From assembly GCA_963970005.1 (NCBI GenBank), contig CAXAMN010005335.1, positions 577,848-641,847 on the forward strand: DNA of 64,000 nucleotides, written 5' to 3'. Source of the stretch: Durusdinium trenchii. Its lineage: Eukaryota; Sar; Dinophyceae; Suessiales; Symbiodiniaceae. Positions 35,424 through 45,437 of this stretch are shown here, in pieces; positions within the stretch are counted from its first letter, which is position 1, and every line of letters begins with the position of its first letter. The translations under genes and the position numbers were made by a program. The notes beneath the pieces were generated by a model, which was not told the origin of the DNA, did not search any database, and worked only from the letters and a program-made list of their open reading frames with translations.

Positions 35424-35967
35424 TTAGTGTGTCAAGTATCTCAGGATGTCAACTTCCCACCCCCTCGAGGCGTCCTGCGTCTCCACGCCCGAGTTCCTCG
35501 CTTCGGCTTGGGCCGAGCGTCTACGGTCCTTGGCCTTCCCATGCGCCTTGGCCGCCCTCTCGGCCACCGCCACGTCCTCGATTCCGGCCGGGTGCAAACT
35601 CATACGTGACGGACTCGGGCAGGGTCAGGTCGGCAGGGCGGCAGGGTCATGGAAGGTTCTAGAAGAAACATTAATTGGATCCAGAAAAACCTCACATCTG
35701 GTGGATGTGAGGAATCGCGCTTCATCTTCACATGGCCCATGGTCAGAGAGGTTTTCTGCGAACCTACCCTATAGTCGTTACTATAGTTTGTACCAACACC
35801 TGGTGGCATGGTAGATGAACACGTGTATTTCGGTTTCCCGGAAGCTTTTGGATCTCTCAACGAAACCGACCGGATCCCCAGATGCCATCTTCTCGACGAA
35901 ACCGACCCGAGCTTGCGGTCGCCGCCTCACTGTGGACCCGCATGTCCATGGCTTCGGAGATCCTGCG
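35424..35967 (-). CDS. three-exon 3' end of a gene of unknown family
   Basis: An exon from about 35967 follows the strong acceptor CACCTTCGCAG|G and reads ARVGFVEKMASGDPVGFVER and SFRETEIHVFIYHATR, ending at CACCAG|GTGTTG. A short exon at about 35752-35699 follows GGTTCGCAG|A and ends at GAT|GTGAGG. The last exon (about 35610-35424, TAA) reads AGIEDVAVAERAAKAHGKAK, then SAQAEARNSGVETQDASRGW, and ends WEVDILRYLTH. The phase through the short exon is not settled because two frames remain open. The Ala/Lys/Arg-rich last exon suggests a helical tail. The opposite strand is also open here by composition. Confidence 0.5.
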
Positions 35968-36099
35968 AAGGTGCGGGCAGTGTGGGGTAGACATGGGTAA
36001 AGCGTCGTAACGGAACCTGAGTGCATCACGGAAATGAGGTTAAGAGGTTCCCATGAGGTGGGAAACTATGGTACAGGAAGCCCCAAGCACTATTTGGGT

Positions 36100-36430
36100 C
36101 ACTCAAGTTGACTTCTGAATGTACCGCCACGCAAAAACGAATTTTATCCCAAGGGGCGGCAATTGGGTCCACCTCCTGTCACTTGAGTCTCAACCAAGAA
36201 ACCCAAGCTCCAAATGAAGTTGTAAAACATCCTTGCTTCAAAAAGGAAGAGTCCACCGAAGAAAGAACCGTTGAAGGGAACACGTCGAAACACCTAACGG
36301 CCTCCTCCACCATGTCTGATTCCCCAAACAGTTTACTGTTGGGGTTCTATCTCAGAAAATTATCCCGGCAAGAGACCCCAAACAGAGTGTGTGTGAGGTC
36401 TGTAAGCAGAAAGTCTAGAGAGATCTAGAC
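36100..36430 (+). other. open frame of uncertain status
   Basis: A 106-codon plus frame reads CFKKEESTEERTVEGNTSKH near its middle. No splice site or motif supports it. It abuts the low-complexity tract that follows. Confidence 0.2.
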
Positions 36431-36454
36431 GCATTGGGGTCCAGACAGGTGATG

Positions 36455-36890
36455 GTGGTGATGAAGTGAAGGTGGGTGTGAGTGAGTGTGAGAGTGGGAG
36501 TGTGAGTGAGAGTGGGAGAGTGAGTGTGTGAGAGTGAGAGTGAGAGTGAGAGTGACGAGTGTAAGTGAGCGTGAGTGAGAGTGAACGTGGGTGTTAGTGA
36601 GTGCGGGTGAGAGTGAGAGTGTGAGTGAGAGTGGGAGAGTGAGTGTGAGTGCGAGAGTAAGTGTGCGTGAGAGTGAGAGTGTGAGGGAGTGTGAGTGTGA
36701 GTGAAAGTAGGAGAGTGAGAGTGTGAGGGAGTGTGTGTTTGAGAGTGAGAGTGGGTGTGAGTGAGACTGAAGGTGGGTGAGTGAGTGTGCGTGAGAGTGA
36801 GAGTGAGTGAGTGTGAGCGAGAGTGAAGGTGGGTGCGGGTGAGTGTGGGTGAGAGTGAGGGTGAGTGTGAGTGAGAGTGCGAGAGTACAG
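36455..36890. repeat. GTGAGA/GTGAGT hexamer-like minisatellite
   Basis: About 430 bases of GTGAG units with A, T or G changes. It creates artificial Ser/Leu/Thr/His frames on the minus strand. Confidence 0.95.
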
Positions 36891-36895
36891 CACTT

Positions 36896-37185
36896 TGTGA
36901 ACCTCAAAGTGCAGATGTTGTGACGCTTTGTGCACCTCGAAGTGCAGATTTCGTGGCAGGCACAGCACTTAGTGAACCTCGAAGTGCAGATTTCGTGGCA
37001 AGCGCAGCACTTGGTGAACCTTGAAGTGCAGATTTCGTGACAGGTACAGCACTTTGTGAACCTCGAAGTGCAGAATTCGTGGCAGGCGCAGCACTTGGTG
37101 AACCTCGAAGTGCAGATTTCGTGGCAGGCACAGCACTTGGTGAACCTCGAAGTGCAGATTTCGTGGCAGACGCAGTACTTTGTGC
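36896..37185 (-). repeat. 42-base tandem repeat, array 1
   Basis: Six to seven units of 42 bases, each containing AACCTCGAAGTGCAGATTTC and GTGGCAGGCACAGCACTTGG. Because 42 is a multiple of three, each strand gives a 14-residue repeat (minus frame ATKSALRGSPSA). The same unit occurs in opposite orientation at 41228-41400. Confidence 0.9.
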
Positions 37186-37366
37186 TCTCAGATGCTCACT
37201 CTTTCACTCTCCCACTCTGACTTTCCCACTTTCAATCACACTCACACTCCCTCACACTCTCACACGCGAAAAAAGCAACTGATGGAATTCGGCGGCGCGC
37301 CGCAAAACAGACAAAATAGCCAGCTGCCTCAGCGTCCTTGCAAAGGGCAATTCGGAGCATCATTAC

Positions 37367-39963
37367 TTGGGCCATGTGCGGGGTGATGCACGATGCCCGG
37401 TTGGCGTTCTCCGTGTCCTGCGTTCAGAAACCCCCTTTCAAGAAACAAGCGTCCGCGAAACTATTTCAAAGTAAGCCCGCAAACTGACCAGCCTTCACGA
37501 CGTCCATGGCCAAAGGTGGCACAATGGAGCCAGGTGTTACGGGCCAACTCATCTTGACCTGAAACAATGATGGCGAAACTTAATTCCGGCCGCTGTCGGA
37601 GAACACATTTCTTTTTTCGAAGGCCAGCAACTTTGCTGAGCGGATGGTGTTTGAGTCCCGGAAGCGGATGCTTACGGGTCGACGGCGCCGTCCCCGTTCA
37701 CCATGAGCATGCCCTTGCCTGAAAACACCAAATTGCGGGCGCATGAAACCTATAAGGCAATCAACTGTGCCAGCCGCGCCTAGAAACATGTGATTCGCAA
37801 GGCTTTCGCGAAGGATGCAGCGGAAGTGGACGGCTTTGTAAAGTTTCCTATATACCGTCCTTGGCGACGCCCACCAGAAGCCTGAGCTCCTGACAAAGGC
37901 CAGAAAAAGATGGGGTCCAGAAAATAGAACAAAACGGAACAAACACACAAACATGGACTTCCTACTTAGGTGTCACTTTTGAATTTGTAGTTGATTATAA
38001 GTATGGTTACAAAATCTACAAAAACTATTTCATAATTTTTGTAAATTCCAAAAGACTTATTTTTTAGTGTTTCTAAAATTATTTTTTTTGAGTTTTTTGT
38101 GCTATGAAATGCAAAAGGCAGATTTTGAAGAATGATGATTGCAAATATCTGTGGTTAAACTGTGAGCAAGCGCCATTTTGGTTGTTGCGTGCAAAGCCGA
38201 CTTTGTGAGATAAAACTGCACCTTTTGTGCTTCTTGGCGACGCAACCTTTCTCTGGCTTTTGAATTAGGAAAGGTCAGCCTTGGCTGAAAGTTTTTGTTT
38301 GTGCTTCTTGGGTTTGTTGCACTTGCTAACTTTCAGAAATAGTATCATAGCATAGTATGGATGTATATCTATGTAGCCGCACGTCTGAATAGATATGTGG
38401 ACGATATGTGTGGACGTATACATACTATCATGGGTGGCTCGAAGGTTCTAAAGACAATGCCCCTAGAAATAAAGTGCCATGAACTGAAACATATTTGCAT
38501 GGACCTCAAAAACGGCTATGACCGATCCATCGGTAATCACCGAAATTCACAGTGCACGGTTATGACCGTTTTTACCGCAAGCATCCAACTGGAAAAATGT
38601 TCACCCAATTCATAATTCAGTTGACCACTGGTTTCGGTATCCTGACGGTCCTCCGCAGTTTGATTCCTCATGGCCTCATGCATTCAATATCCAGCATGTG
38701 GACGGTAATGGCCGCATCTTTGAATGAGAAGAAATGTTCAATCATCCAACTGGAACACAATAAAAACTGATCATGGTAGAGGATGGTATGGGAACGGTAT
38801 GGGGTGGTATGGGGATGGTATGGGGATGGTATGGGGATACCTTGGGTGGTATGGGAATGGTATGGGGCTGGTATAGGGATGGTATAGGGATGGTATAGGG
38901 TGGTATGGGGTGGTATGGGGTGGTATGGGGATGGTATGGGGATGGTATGGGGATACCTTGGGTGGTATGGGAATGGTATGGGAATGGTGTGGGGATGGTA
39001 TGGGGATGGTATAGGGATGGTATAGGGATGGTATAGGGTGGTATGGGGTGGTATGGGGTGTTATGGGGTGGTATGGGGTGGTTTTGGGTAATGACCCTAA
39101 TTCAAGACCCACGGTAATGACCGTTCCCACAAGTGATTTTTCGAGTCGTGCTTAAAATGGAAAATATGTACGCTATGTTTGCGTGTGTCTCAAAACTGCC
39201 AAAGTACTGTTCAATGGGTAAAGACACCGGCTTCTCTTCGTCCCCCATATCTGAAGGTGCCTTCGAGCTGAAATCCGAACCCCCTGACTATAAACCAAAT
39301 GCCACGGTCAATGTCAACCTTCGGTAACGACCGACAATCGGTAATGACCGAAATATGAAAAGCAAAACCCAAGAATCTTCAGTATATATACAGGATGTGA
39401 TATGTGCACATTGACAGGTACGTTTCATATTTAGACCAAAAGAAATACAATATGTATCCAGAAAACGTGCGGCTACATAGATATTATAATTTCGTAGTTT
39501 TTTAAACAAGAATTTTATGGCTTTATGCGTGCAAATTTCCACGCGCTGCAAGTGCTGCCAAAGCAGTCTCCAAACGTGGTTTTTTGTAAATCTTTGTAAA
39601 TTCTCTGTAAGTCCTTTTTCAGACTTACATAACTTTCGTAAGTATGACTTATAAGTATTTACAAATCAAAAAGTGACACCTAAGTATCCAATCCTCCGCG
39701 AGCTTCGGCCCCACTTCGGCTAGGCCATCGGTCACTTTGACCTTGCCGTGGAAGGGGTCCTCGTGCGTCTCATCCTTGGCAAAACAGCGGCGTGCCCGAC
39801 CAAACACAAATACAGAACTCCGATGCCGAGGCATCAAACCTAGAAGGCCCTTCAAAATAGTTTGCAAACACCCCGATGCCTCCGCAGAGATGGGCACGGA
39901 CGCCGACGGGGTCAGCAGCAAGGGGAGCCGGGCGTGCTGCGCGGATTCGGCGTGGGCCAAAAC
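37367..39963 (-). CDS. gene with many tiny exons and a 1.7-kb element in one intron
   Basis: In-phase minus exons: 39963-39872 (RIRAARPAPLAADPVG...), 39774-39694 (DETHEDPFHGKVKVTDGLAE then VGPKLAE), 37889-37856 (ELRLLVGVAKD) and 37718-37676 (KGMLMVNGDGAVD). Further exons fit at about 37558-37480 (VKMSWPVTPGSIVPPLAMDV then VKAGQF) and 37417-37367 (DTENANRASCITPHMAQ). Acceptors are strong (GCCAAG|G, TTTGTCAG|G, TTTTCAG|G). Exon 39694 is followed by GATTGG, so the donor of the 1.8-kb intron would be GA rather than GT; an alternative GTGTCA inside the element changes the phase. The join from 37676 to 37558 is out of phase, so an exon is missing. Product unknown. Exons as short as 34 bases are notable. 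Confidence 0.6.
37965..39684. mobile_element. 1.72-kb non-autonomous DNA transposon with TA flanks
   Basis: The left end CTTAGGTGTCACTTTTGAAT and right end (reverse complement CTTAGGTGTCACTTTTTGAT) are terminal inverted repeats of at least 25 bases, with weaker pairing beyond. Both are flanked by TA (37963-37964 and 39685-39686), as for Tc1/mariner-type insertion. A second inverted pair inside (ATCTATGTAGCCGCACGT at 38367-38384 and 39465-39482) suggests a nested or composite element. No frame resembles a transposase. It occupies the large intron of the 37-40 kb gene. Confidence 0.75.
38770..39090. repeat. GGTATGGGGATGGTATGG minisatellite
   Basis: About 320 bases of 9-11 base GGTATGGGG units, with a longer period marked by GGATACCTTGGGTGG recurring near 38838 and 38951. 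It lies inside the 1.72-kb element and gives an artificial Pro/His/Tyr/Thr frame. Confidence 0.95.
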
Positions 39964-40009
39964 CTCACCAAATCTAGCCGTAGAGTTTTTCGCGCCGCGC
40001 GTCTGATTG

Positions 40010-40085
40010 ATCGAAAACCGTCTATAAGACTTTCAGGCCTTCGTCGCCGACACGCTGCCGGACAAGGACTCGGAGGAATAGATGA
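40010..40085 (+). other. possible short terminal exon, strand uncertain
   Basis: After ACTTTCAG|G the plus strand reads AFVADTLPDKDSEE and a stop at 40081. The minus strand is open too. If real it would be a plus-strand gene end inside a minus-strand run. Confidence 0.25.
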
Positions 40086-40464
40086 CCAGCCCTTATTTCC
40101 GCGTAGAAAAAGCCTTGCCAGGGTCGACCGCGCACAGCACGGACACAAAACGAACGAACCTGGCTATTCGATTGAACCATACCTAGATCCACCTGGTGGA
40201 CGAAAAAAGTGCCGCTTTCCATTGTTGCCAAAATTTTTGCCACCAGAGTGGAAAATTGCCGTCATCGAACAAAATGCCGCCAGAAAAACAAAACGCCACA
40301 TTCGCCAGGCTCTAGATAATACTCAATTAGATTCCACAAGTAACACCCACACTCACCTCCACGATAACGTCATCACGATCCCAAATCCCTGACCGCTCTA
40401 CGATTCCCATTGCCAAATTTAACCAACTAAGACTATACCCAACTATACCCAACTTCTGGTATAC

Positions 40465-40875
40465 CGTTAGCGGCCTCCAAAGAAAGCGGGAGGCCGGAAG
40501 AGTTGTGGCTCCAGAGTTGCAGCCGCCGCGGCTTGTCACCCTTTTTGCCCCAGTCCACGCTGAAAAGCGTGGAGTTGATCTCCCGGGTGACGCGGCTGGA
40601 GCGGAGCGCGCCAGGGATGACGGCGCTCCAATCCCAGGGCAAAAGCCTGCCAAACGGCAAGGCGAAGCGAAGTTTCCAATTCACGACGGCTGGGCATGAA
40701 GCAAAAGCGTTTTGACAAGTTGACAAAAACAATCGTGTCACAAGCATGCCTCTCGGGGTTGCGCGGAGCCGCCGGTAGCAAGTGGGGTCGGGAGTCACGT
40801 CCATGTCCACCGCCGACTGCAAGCGGGCATCTGTTCGGTCAAACGTCGCTGCCCGGGCCTCATAGCGTTTTGAGC
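40465..40875 (-). CDS. two exons of a gene of unknown family
   Basis: Exon 40689-40465 follows the pyrimidine-rich acceptor CATGCCCAG|C, reads VVNWKLRFALPFGRLLPWDW, then SSRVTREINSTLFSVDWGKK and LWSHNSSGLPLSLEAAN, and ends at AACG|GTATAC. The upstream exon (about 40850-40745) reads ATFDRTDARLQSAVDMDVTP. A GC donor (AGAG|GCATGC) would keep phase. The mix of Trp, Asn and charged residues makes this frame the best of several open ones. It may be the 5' part of the 37-40 kb gene, but the connecting exons were not found. Confidence 0.55.
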
Positions 40876-41069
40876 ATGAAAACATAGTTTTTGCGAAGGC
40901 TATAGGCTGCTACATCAATCTTGGTTTCATCTCTTTCTGGATCTGGCCTGTCTGCCGGGCCCGGGGAAGTTGGGCACGCCGGCGAGGTGGGCTCCGGCTC
41001 CCACGCCGGGGAGGTCGGGGAAGGAAGCTGCCACAATTCAATGCATGCTTCTCTTTACCGTGTCCCTAC

Positions 41070-41110
41070 TTTTGGCGTTGCTTGTTTGTTTGTTTGTTTG
41101 TCTGTTTATT
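41070..41110. repeat. TTTG microsatellite
   Basis: Six or more TTTG/TCTG units. Confidence 0.85.
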
Positions 41111-41227
41111 GTTTGCTTTTGGCCTGTTCCGCATGGGGGTCTGCGGGCGAGGTAGGCGCGTAGCAATCGCCCTGAAGGCACAAAGCAGGTGGACAAAACA
41201 AGTGGGTAAAGGGGCTCGGCTGACGTT

Positions 41228-41620
41228 CACCAAGTGCTGTGCCTGCCACGAAATCTGCACTTCGAGGTTCACAAAGTGCTGTACCTGTCACGAAATCTAC
41301 ACTTCGAGGTTCGTAAGTGCTGCACCTGCCACGAAATCTGCACATCGAGGGTTGCAGAGTGCTGGGCCTGCCACGAAATCTGCAAACGAGCCACATGTCC
41401 AAAAGTCACGAGTCACTGCACCTGTCACGAAATCTGAGCTCCTCCACGATCACCACCATGTCCAAAGTGCTGCGCCTGCCTCGAAAACTGTACTTCGAAG
41501 TAAAACAGCTCCGACCCCTTGCGCCTGTCACGAAAAGTCGACTTTGAAGCACCAACTATAGGCACGAGGTTTCCCTTGCGCCTGCCACGAAAAGTGACCA
41601 CCATGTACCAAAATGCGCAC
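41228..41620 (+). repeat. 42-base tandem repeat, array 2 (inverted, partly decayed)
   Basis: Three to four good units of TGCCACGAAATCTGCACTTC plus GAGGTTCACAAAGTGCTG at 41228-41360, then diverged units to about 41620 that keep CTGCCACGAAA spaced irregularly. Orientation is opposite to 36896-37185. Confidence 0.85.
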
Positions 41621-41859
41621 GGCACAACGAGAGCGCAGTCGCTAGAAGCACCCGCCGCGGCCACCCAGATTCTACGAGCCACAGTCGAAGTGCACATTGA
41701 TGATGTCAAGAGGCATGAATGTATTGTAAATAGCAACGAATTAGCCGCTCACGCCCGCGCGGAACAGCGATCTAAGCACACCTGCTTTTCACTTACCGCA
41801 AGAACCCCTCAGTGTGCCCACACTGTTACTGTTGGGTAAAAAAGAGAGCTGGCTGCGCC

Positions 41860-42012
41860 CCTGAACTCTGTGGCTGGGCTCTGTGGCCGCGGTCTGTGGC
41901 CGGGTCTTGTCCTCCTCTTGTCCTCTGGCCGCGCTGACCAGCCCTGGACACACTGATTGTGAACTCTGTGGCGGCTCTGTGACCGGGTCTTGTCCTCCTC
42001 TTGTCCTGCTCT
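41860..42012. repeat. direct repeat of about 23 bases and CTCTGTGGC units
   Basis: GGGTCTTGTCCTCCTCTTGT occurs at about 41903 and 41984, amid repeated CTCTGTGGC. Confidence 0.7.
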
Positions 42013-42019
42013 TCTCTTA

Positions 42020-43120
42020 CAATCAGAGATGTCGATGCCGACAAAAATCATTGATAAAGCAATTTGCTCTTGGGGGGAAGGTAGGGCGTACCAAGAAACC
42101 GTTTTTGACTAGTATTGGTCCCAACGAATCGTTTTGAAACTGTTTGGGGTCTATGCTGGTATACAGGTATACAGTAATTTTGTTCAATGGATGTCCTGCT
42201 GACCACAGCAGCCGGGGCCATGACCAACTCCTCAAACTTCACCAGCAAGACCTGCTTGTAGCCAGACTCCGCTCGCAGCCTGAGGCATCAAGTAAAATGA
42301 CACTTCGATTCGATCCATGAGGGAAAAAAGTGAAGCAGTGAGGCAGAGTGAAGCAGAGAGCACGAAGTGGTGGATCCGCTCAAGGAGCACTTCGTCGCCA
42401 ATCGCAAATCGGTCTCTTTTGGTTTACGAGTCGACGCGTTCGAATTGGTTGAACCATGTTGAACCCTTCAAAAGGTCTCAATGAGCGACCCTTTGGAGGG
42501 ATGCAGTTACCTATATAGGCTTTATTCATCTTCCCTGCAGTGAGGGGACCTATATGGGCCTATGGGGTAGATGTTAATGGCCTAATTGTATAGCTGTTAA
42601 GCAATTAGGGAGTCACAGGAGATACAGGAGTCCGTTTCGATCCTGTTTCAGCCTGCCAATCCACCGATCCACGTGTCGCGTTTTCCCGGGAGCAGCTAGG
42701 ATCGGTCCGACGCATCCGTTTTTTGGAATGAATGAAGGATGAAACCTGATCAAAACGTTTTCAAGCATGCATACTGTGACCCCCACAAAATCTTCTCAAC
42801 AAAAAAAATAAGAGAACATAGAAGCAGCACTTGAAAGCACGATCCCATGAAAGTACCGTGGAACATACAAACAAAAGTTCCATTCTACCAGGTGCTTCCA
42901 ACGGGACACCAATGGACAACCTTACCCTACCTATAGGTCTCCATCATTGGGCACCCATTGGAAGTTGCATTCTAGGTGGCCAATGTGGGAAACAGTAAGA
43001 TGGAAACTTTCAAGCCATCCAGACATAGCCCAACTAAGAAACAACTGCCATATACACCAGAACATCAGCCCACTGCAAAACCACTGCGTTGTACAACAGC
43101 CAGCTTCTATACTCTCGTTC
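42020..43120. other. stretch without a supportable gene
   Basis: No frame with splice sites. Short inverted motifs ACCAATGG and CCATTGG lie around 42910-42960. Confidence 0.4.
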
Positions 43121-43406
43121 AACCTCGGAGCAACGTACTTACACCCCAATCTGACCTGCAAACACTGCAACAGTTTGCAATTAACTGAGAGCCTGAGTCA
43201 GAAGATCTAATAAATACAGTCTTCCACCAGTTTTTGAGCCCGTCGTTTTGGACTTCGTCACTCCCCAAGCCCGACCAGGCCTCCAATAGCCCAAAGTGTA
43301 GCCATTCCAGATCGCCGGCAACGATGGAAAGGACCCTCCGGTGATGCCTCGAGTGACACCACGGCGGGCGCGAGGGACCGAGTCGGCGAGTGACCAAAGC
43401 GTCCAC
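43119..43406 (-). CDS. possible exon beside an A-family element
   Basis: A minus frame reads DLEWLHFGLLEAWSGLGSDE and GLKNWWKTVFIRSSDSGS. The A-family element at 43426-43498 lies directly upstream, as it would in a preceding intron. Other frames are open in part, and splice sites were not fixed. Confidence 0.35.
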   Translation of the reverse strand: MDALVTRRLGPSRPPWCHSRHHRRVLSIVAGDLEWLHFGLLEAWSGLGSDEVQNDGLKNWWKTVFIRSSDSGSQLIANCCSVCRSDWGVSTLLRG

Positions 43407-43425
43407 CCAAAGAGGACGAACACAT

Positions 43426-43498
43426 CATGGAAGTGGATGGCATGGCCCCGTAAGGAAGAGGATGTTCCTTGCCGAACAGGAGGTTCTCCACTTCCATG
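43426..43498. mobile_element. A-family inverted-repeat mini-element
   Basis: CATGGAAGTGGATGGCATGG on the left and CTCCACTTCCATG on the right. The 73-base centre is diverged, with GATGTTCCTTGC. Confidence 0.7.
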
Positions 43499-43801
43499 GT
43501 CGGAGTGTAGGCATTAGGGCAGGATTATAAACGCAGCAGGTTGGGAACTGGATTAAATGGTTAGGCTTCCGTGCTAGTCTTGGTGAATGGCACATAGTGG
43601 TAGGCTACAAGTGCAACTCTTTTGGGCAAATGAAACTAAGTGAGGACACGAAGTGCATACTTTTCACCCTTTCCTAATCAGTCTCGTTGCCCGCGGAGCC
43701 AAACTCATGAAGTGAACCTCCACAACATGATGATCTGAAAACGGCCGACTCCAGAACTCTGAAGCAAACCCCAACACTGGTCCTTTTGAAGTGTGGAACC
43801 C

Positions 43802-43938
43802 TCATCCGCCTGCGCCGAGAACCGTCCCGCCTGCGTTGTGGTGTCGGGCGGGGTCCCACCAGGTGCAGGGCTCGGTGATCCAAGCAGTCGTGGGGATCTC
43901 GGCGCCGAGCGGTGGTGACGAGAAGGAAAGCTCGGCGC
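43802..43938 (-). CDS. terminal exon, unknown product
   Basis: After the C-rich acceptor AATGCTGCAG|G the minus strand reads AELSFSSPPLGAEIPTTAWI, TEPCTWWDPARHHNAGG and a stop at 43802. 45 codons. Upstream frames at 44170-44370 are open in several readings (for example LRLPQHRHGLRLGAETDCAP) and may hold the preceding exon. Confidence 0.5.
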
Positions 43939-44437
43939 CTGCAGCATTTTGGGGGGGTTGGAGTTTGGAGACATGTTTTGGGGTGCCAAGCAGCGCATTT
44001 AACTGGCCTAACCGCGATTGGAAGGTTGAAAGTGGAAAGGTAGAGGGGACCTGCACTGCCTAGATGGGCTGTGTCACTCCCGGACCTTGAAACTTGTCGC
44101 GCGTTGGTAGATGGACCTGCTTCATTAGTTTGTTGGATGATCTGGTGGTTTCGTGGTTTACTTCGTCTCAACGGCCGGCTACAACGACCACTCCCTGCGG
44201 GGCGCAATCCGTCTCGGCCCCCAGGCGCAATCCGTGGCGGTGCTGTGGAAGGCGCAACGCTTCCGCTTGGCACACCGCTCCAGGCCATAAGGCGCCTGAG
44301 GAACCGCACATTCCAGATAAGGCGAGCCAGAAATCCATGCATGGATTAAGGCCAAAATTATATACAACATTTAGTGTGATGACCAAACATTGATAACAGA
44401 AATTGTTCGTATGTGTTGTGTTGTACGTATGGTTAAG

Positions 44438-45077
44438 CATCCTGGAGTAAATAGGATGTCCTCATGTTCAAAAAACTCGGTCCAGGCCAAAACATAGATA
44501 GAACATTGATTTTAGTCAATATTTGTTTCAAAAAACATTCTATATATATATACATCAATCATCCTCAATCTCTGACTAGCAAAAAACATGACAAATTCAA
44601 CCAACGACTTTCAATATTCTATCTTTATGGGTGTCATCAACCGCCCAGCGGGCTCACCTTTCCCCTTTGTTTTGCCCATGGTTCACTGTACGTCCTTAAG
44701 AAGTGGCCGGCTGCAAGAACAACAAGAAAATAGAGAGGATACTATAAGGAAGAGAAAAACAAAAAGACGAGTAGGAAAAGGGCAAGCAAAGAAAGAGGAA
44801 AGGGAGCAGGAAGAGGAGGAAAAGGAACTGGAGATGGAAAAAGGGAGAAGCAACAGAAAAAGGAAGATGGAAGACAAAGTAGGAAAAACAAGGGCACCAA
44901 TTAAAGACTTACTGTAATAACATCCTGGAGTAGATACTGTATATGTGTGGGCCCAATATTCTATCTGAGTCTTTCTTTCACATTTAGTCTTCGTGGCAAA
45001 AGCCATCAAGTGTGTTTCAAAAAAATATTACTCTCTACCAATTCCGGACTCATCCGGATTCTATCTACTCCAGGATG
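44438..45077. mobile_element. possible element with CATCCTGGAGTA ends (family E)
   Basis: CATCCTGGAGTAAATAGGAT at 44438, CATCCTGGAGTAGATA at 44921, and the inverted TATCTACTCCAGGATG at 45062-45077. The 44921-45077 pair makes a 157-base foldback; the outer pair makes a 640-base unit that contains the purine-rich tract. Confidence 0.55.
44710..44895 (+). repeat. purine-rich tract
   Basis: About 185 bases, nearly all A and G on plus. It gives an artificial Lys/Glu/Arg frame on plus. Confidence 0.8.
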
Positions 45078-45227
45078 ATTATGGATGATGAAACTCTAGA
45101 CGCATATAATATATATATATATATGTGTGTGTGGAGATGTGATTAGATAGGGCAATTTGCACATGCATTGAGGCCTTGAAATAGACATCGCGTTTGCTTG
45201 CCATCCGCAACAAACGTCATTATCTCC

Positions 45228-45256
45228 ACCCCGCCCACCCACCCACCCACCCACCC
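45228..45256. repeat. CCCA microsatellite
   Basis: Six CCCA units directly downstream of the exon at 45311-45437. Confidence 0.9.
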
Positions 45257-45310
45257 TGAAATGTAGTTGGATTCTGCGTCTGAGACGTAATGGCACACTC
45301 TTGAGCTCAC

Positions 45311-45437
45311 CGTGTGTCCTCTTTCGTATTCCTCAAAGCTCAAGCTAGGGAATCCCAGCTTGCTGCGATACTCAACACTGCTTGCCTGTGCCTTAACCCG
45401 GCGTACGCGGAAATCACTCTTTGACCCCCACGGCCTC
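45311..45437 (-). CDS. internal exon, unknown product
   Basis: From CTGCAG|G to the canonical donor ACG|GTGAGC the minus strand reads SDFRVRRVKAQASSVEYRSK, LGFPSLSFEEYERGHT. 42 codons, phases 1 and 0. The frame stays open past the donor (YVSDAESNYIS). An upstream frame starting with a Met at 45691 (MGKEDFTIMSLSYWVYRTI) may be a 5' exon. Confidence 0.55.

Noticed and set aside
35446..35814. Plus frame of 122 codons (MSTSHPLEASCVSTPEF)
   Set aside because: The opposite strand gives a better exon ending WEVDILRYLTH; the plus frame is its mirror in GC-rich sequence.
36425..36968. Minus frames of 124-160 codons rich in Ser, Leu, Thr and His
   Set aside because: They are translations of the GTGAG minisatellite and show only its composition.
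36896..37131. Frame with a 14-residue repeat (ATKSALRGSPSA)
   Set aside because: A 42-base tandem repeat is open in frame by its length. The same unit occurs in the opposite orientation elsewhere as decayed DNA, so a protein is unlikely.
36896..37185. CRISPR-like array
   Set aside because: Units are directly tandem with no unique spacers, and the genome is eukaryotic.
38771..39130. Minus frame of 119 codons rich in Pro, His and Tyr
   Set aside because: It is the GGTATGGGG minisatellite read in frame.
40505..40699. Plus frame LVTLFAPVHAEKRGVDLPGD
   Set aside because: Looks coding, but the minus frame over the same bases has a strong acceptor and a donor and is longer.
43674..44342. Minus frame of 222 codons
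   Set aside because: Long only because the region is GC-rich; another frame in the same bases has a C-rich acceptor and better composition.
44588..44917. Lys/Glu/Arg-rich plus frame resembling a coiled coil
   Set aside because: Comes from the purine-rich tract; no splice or start support.
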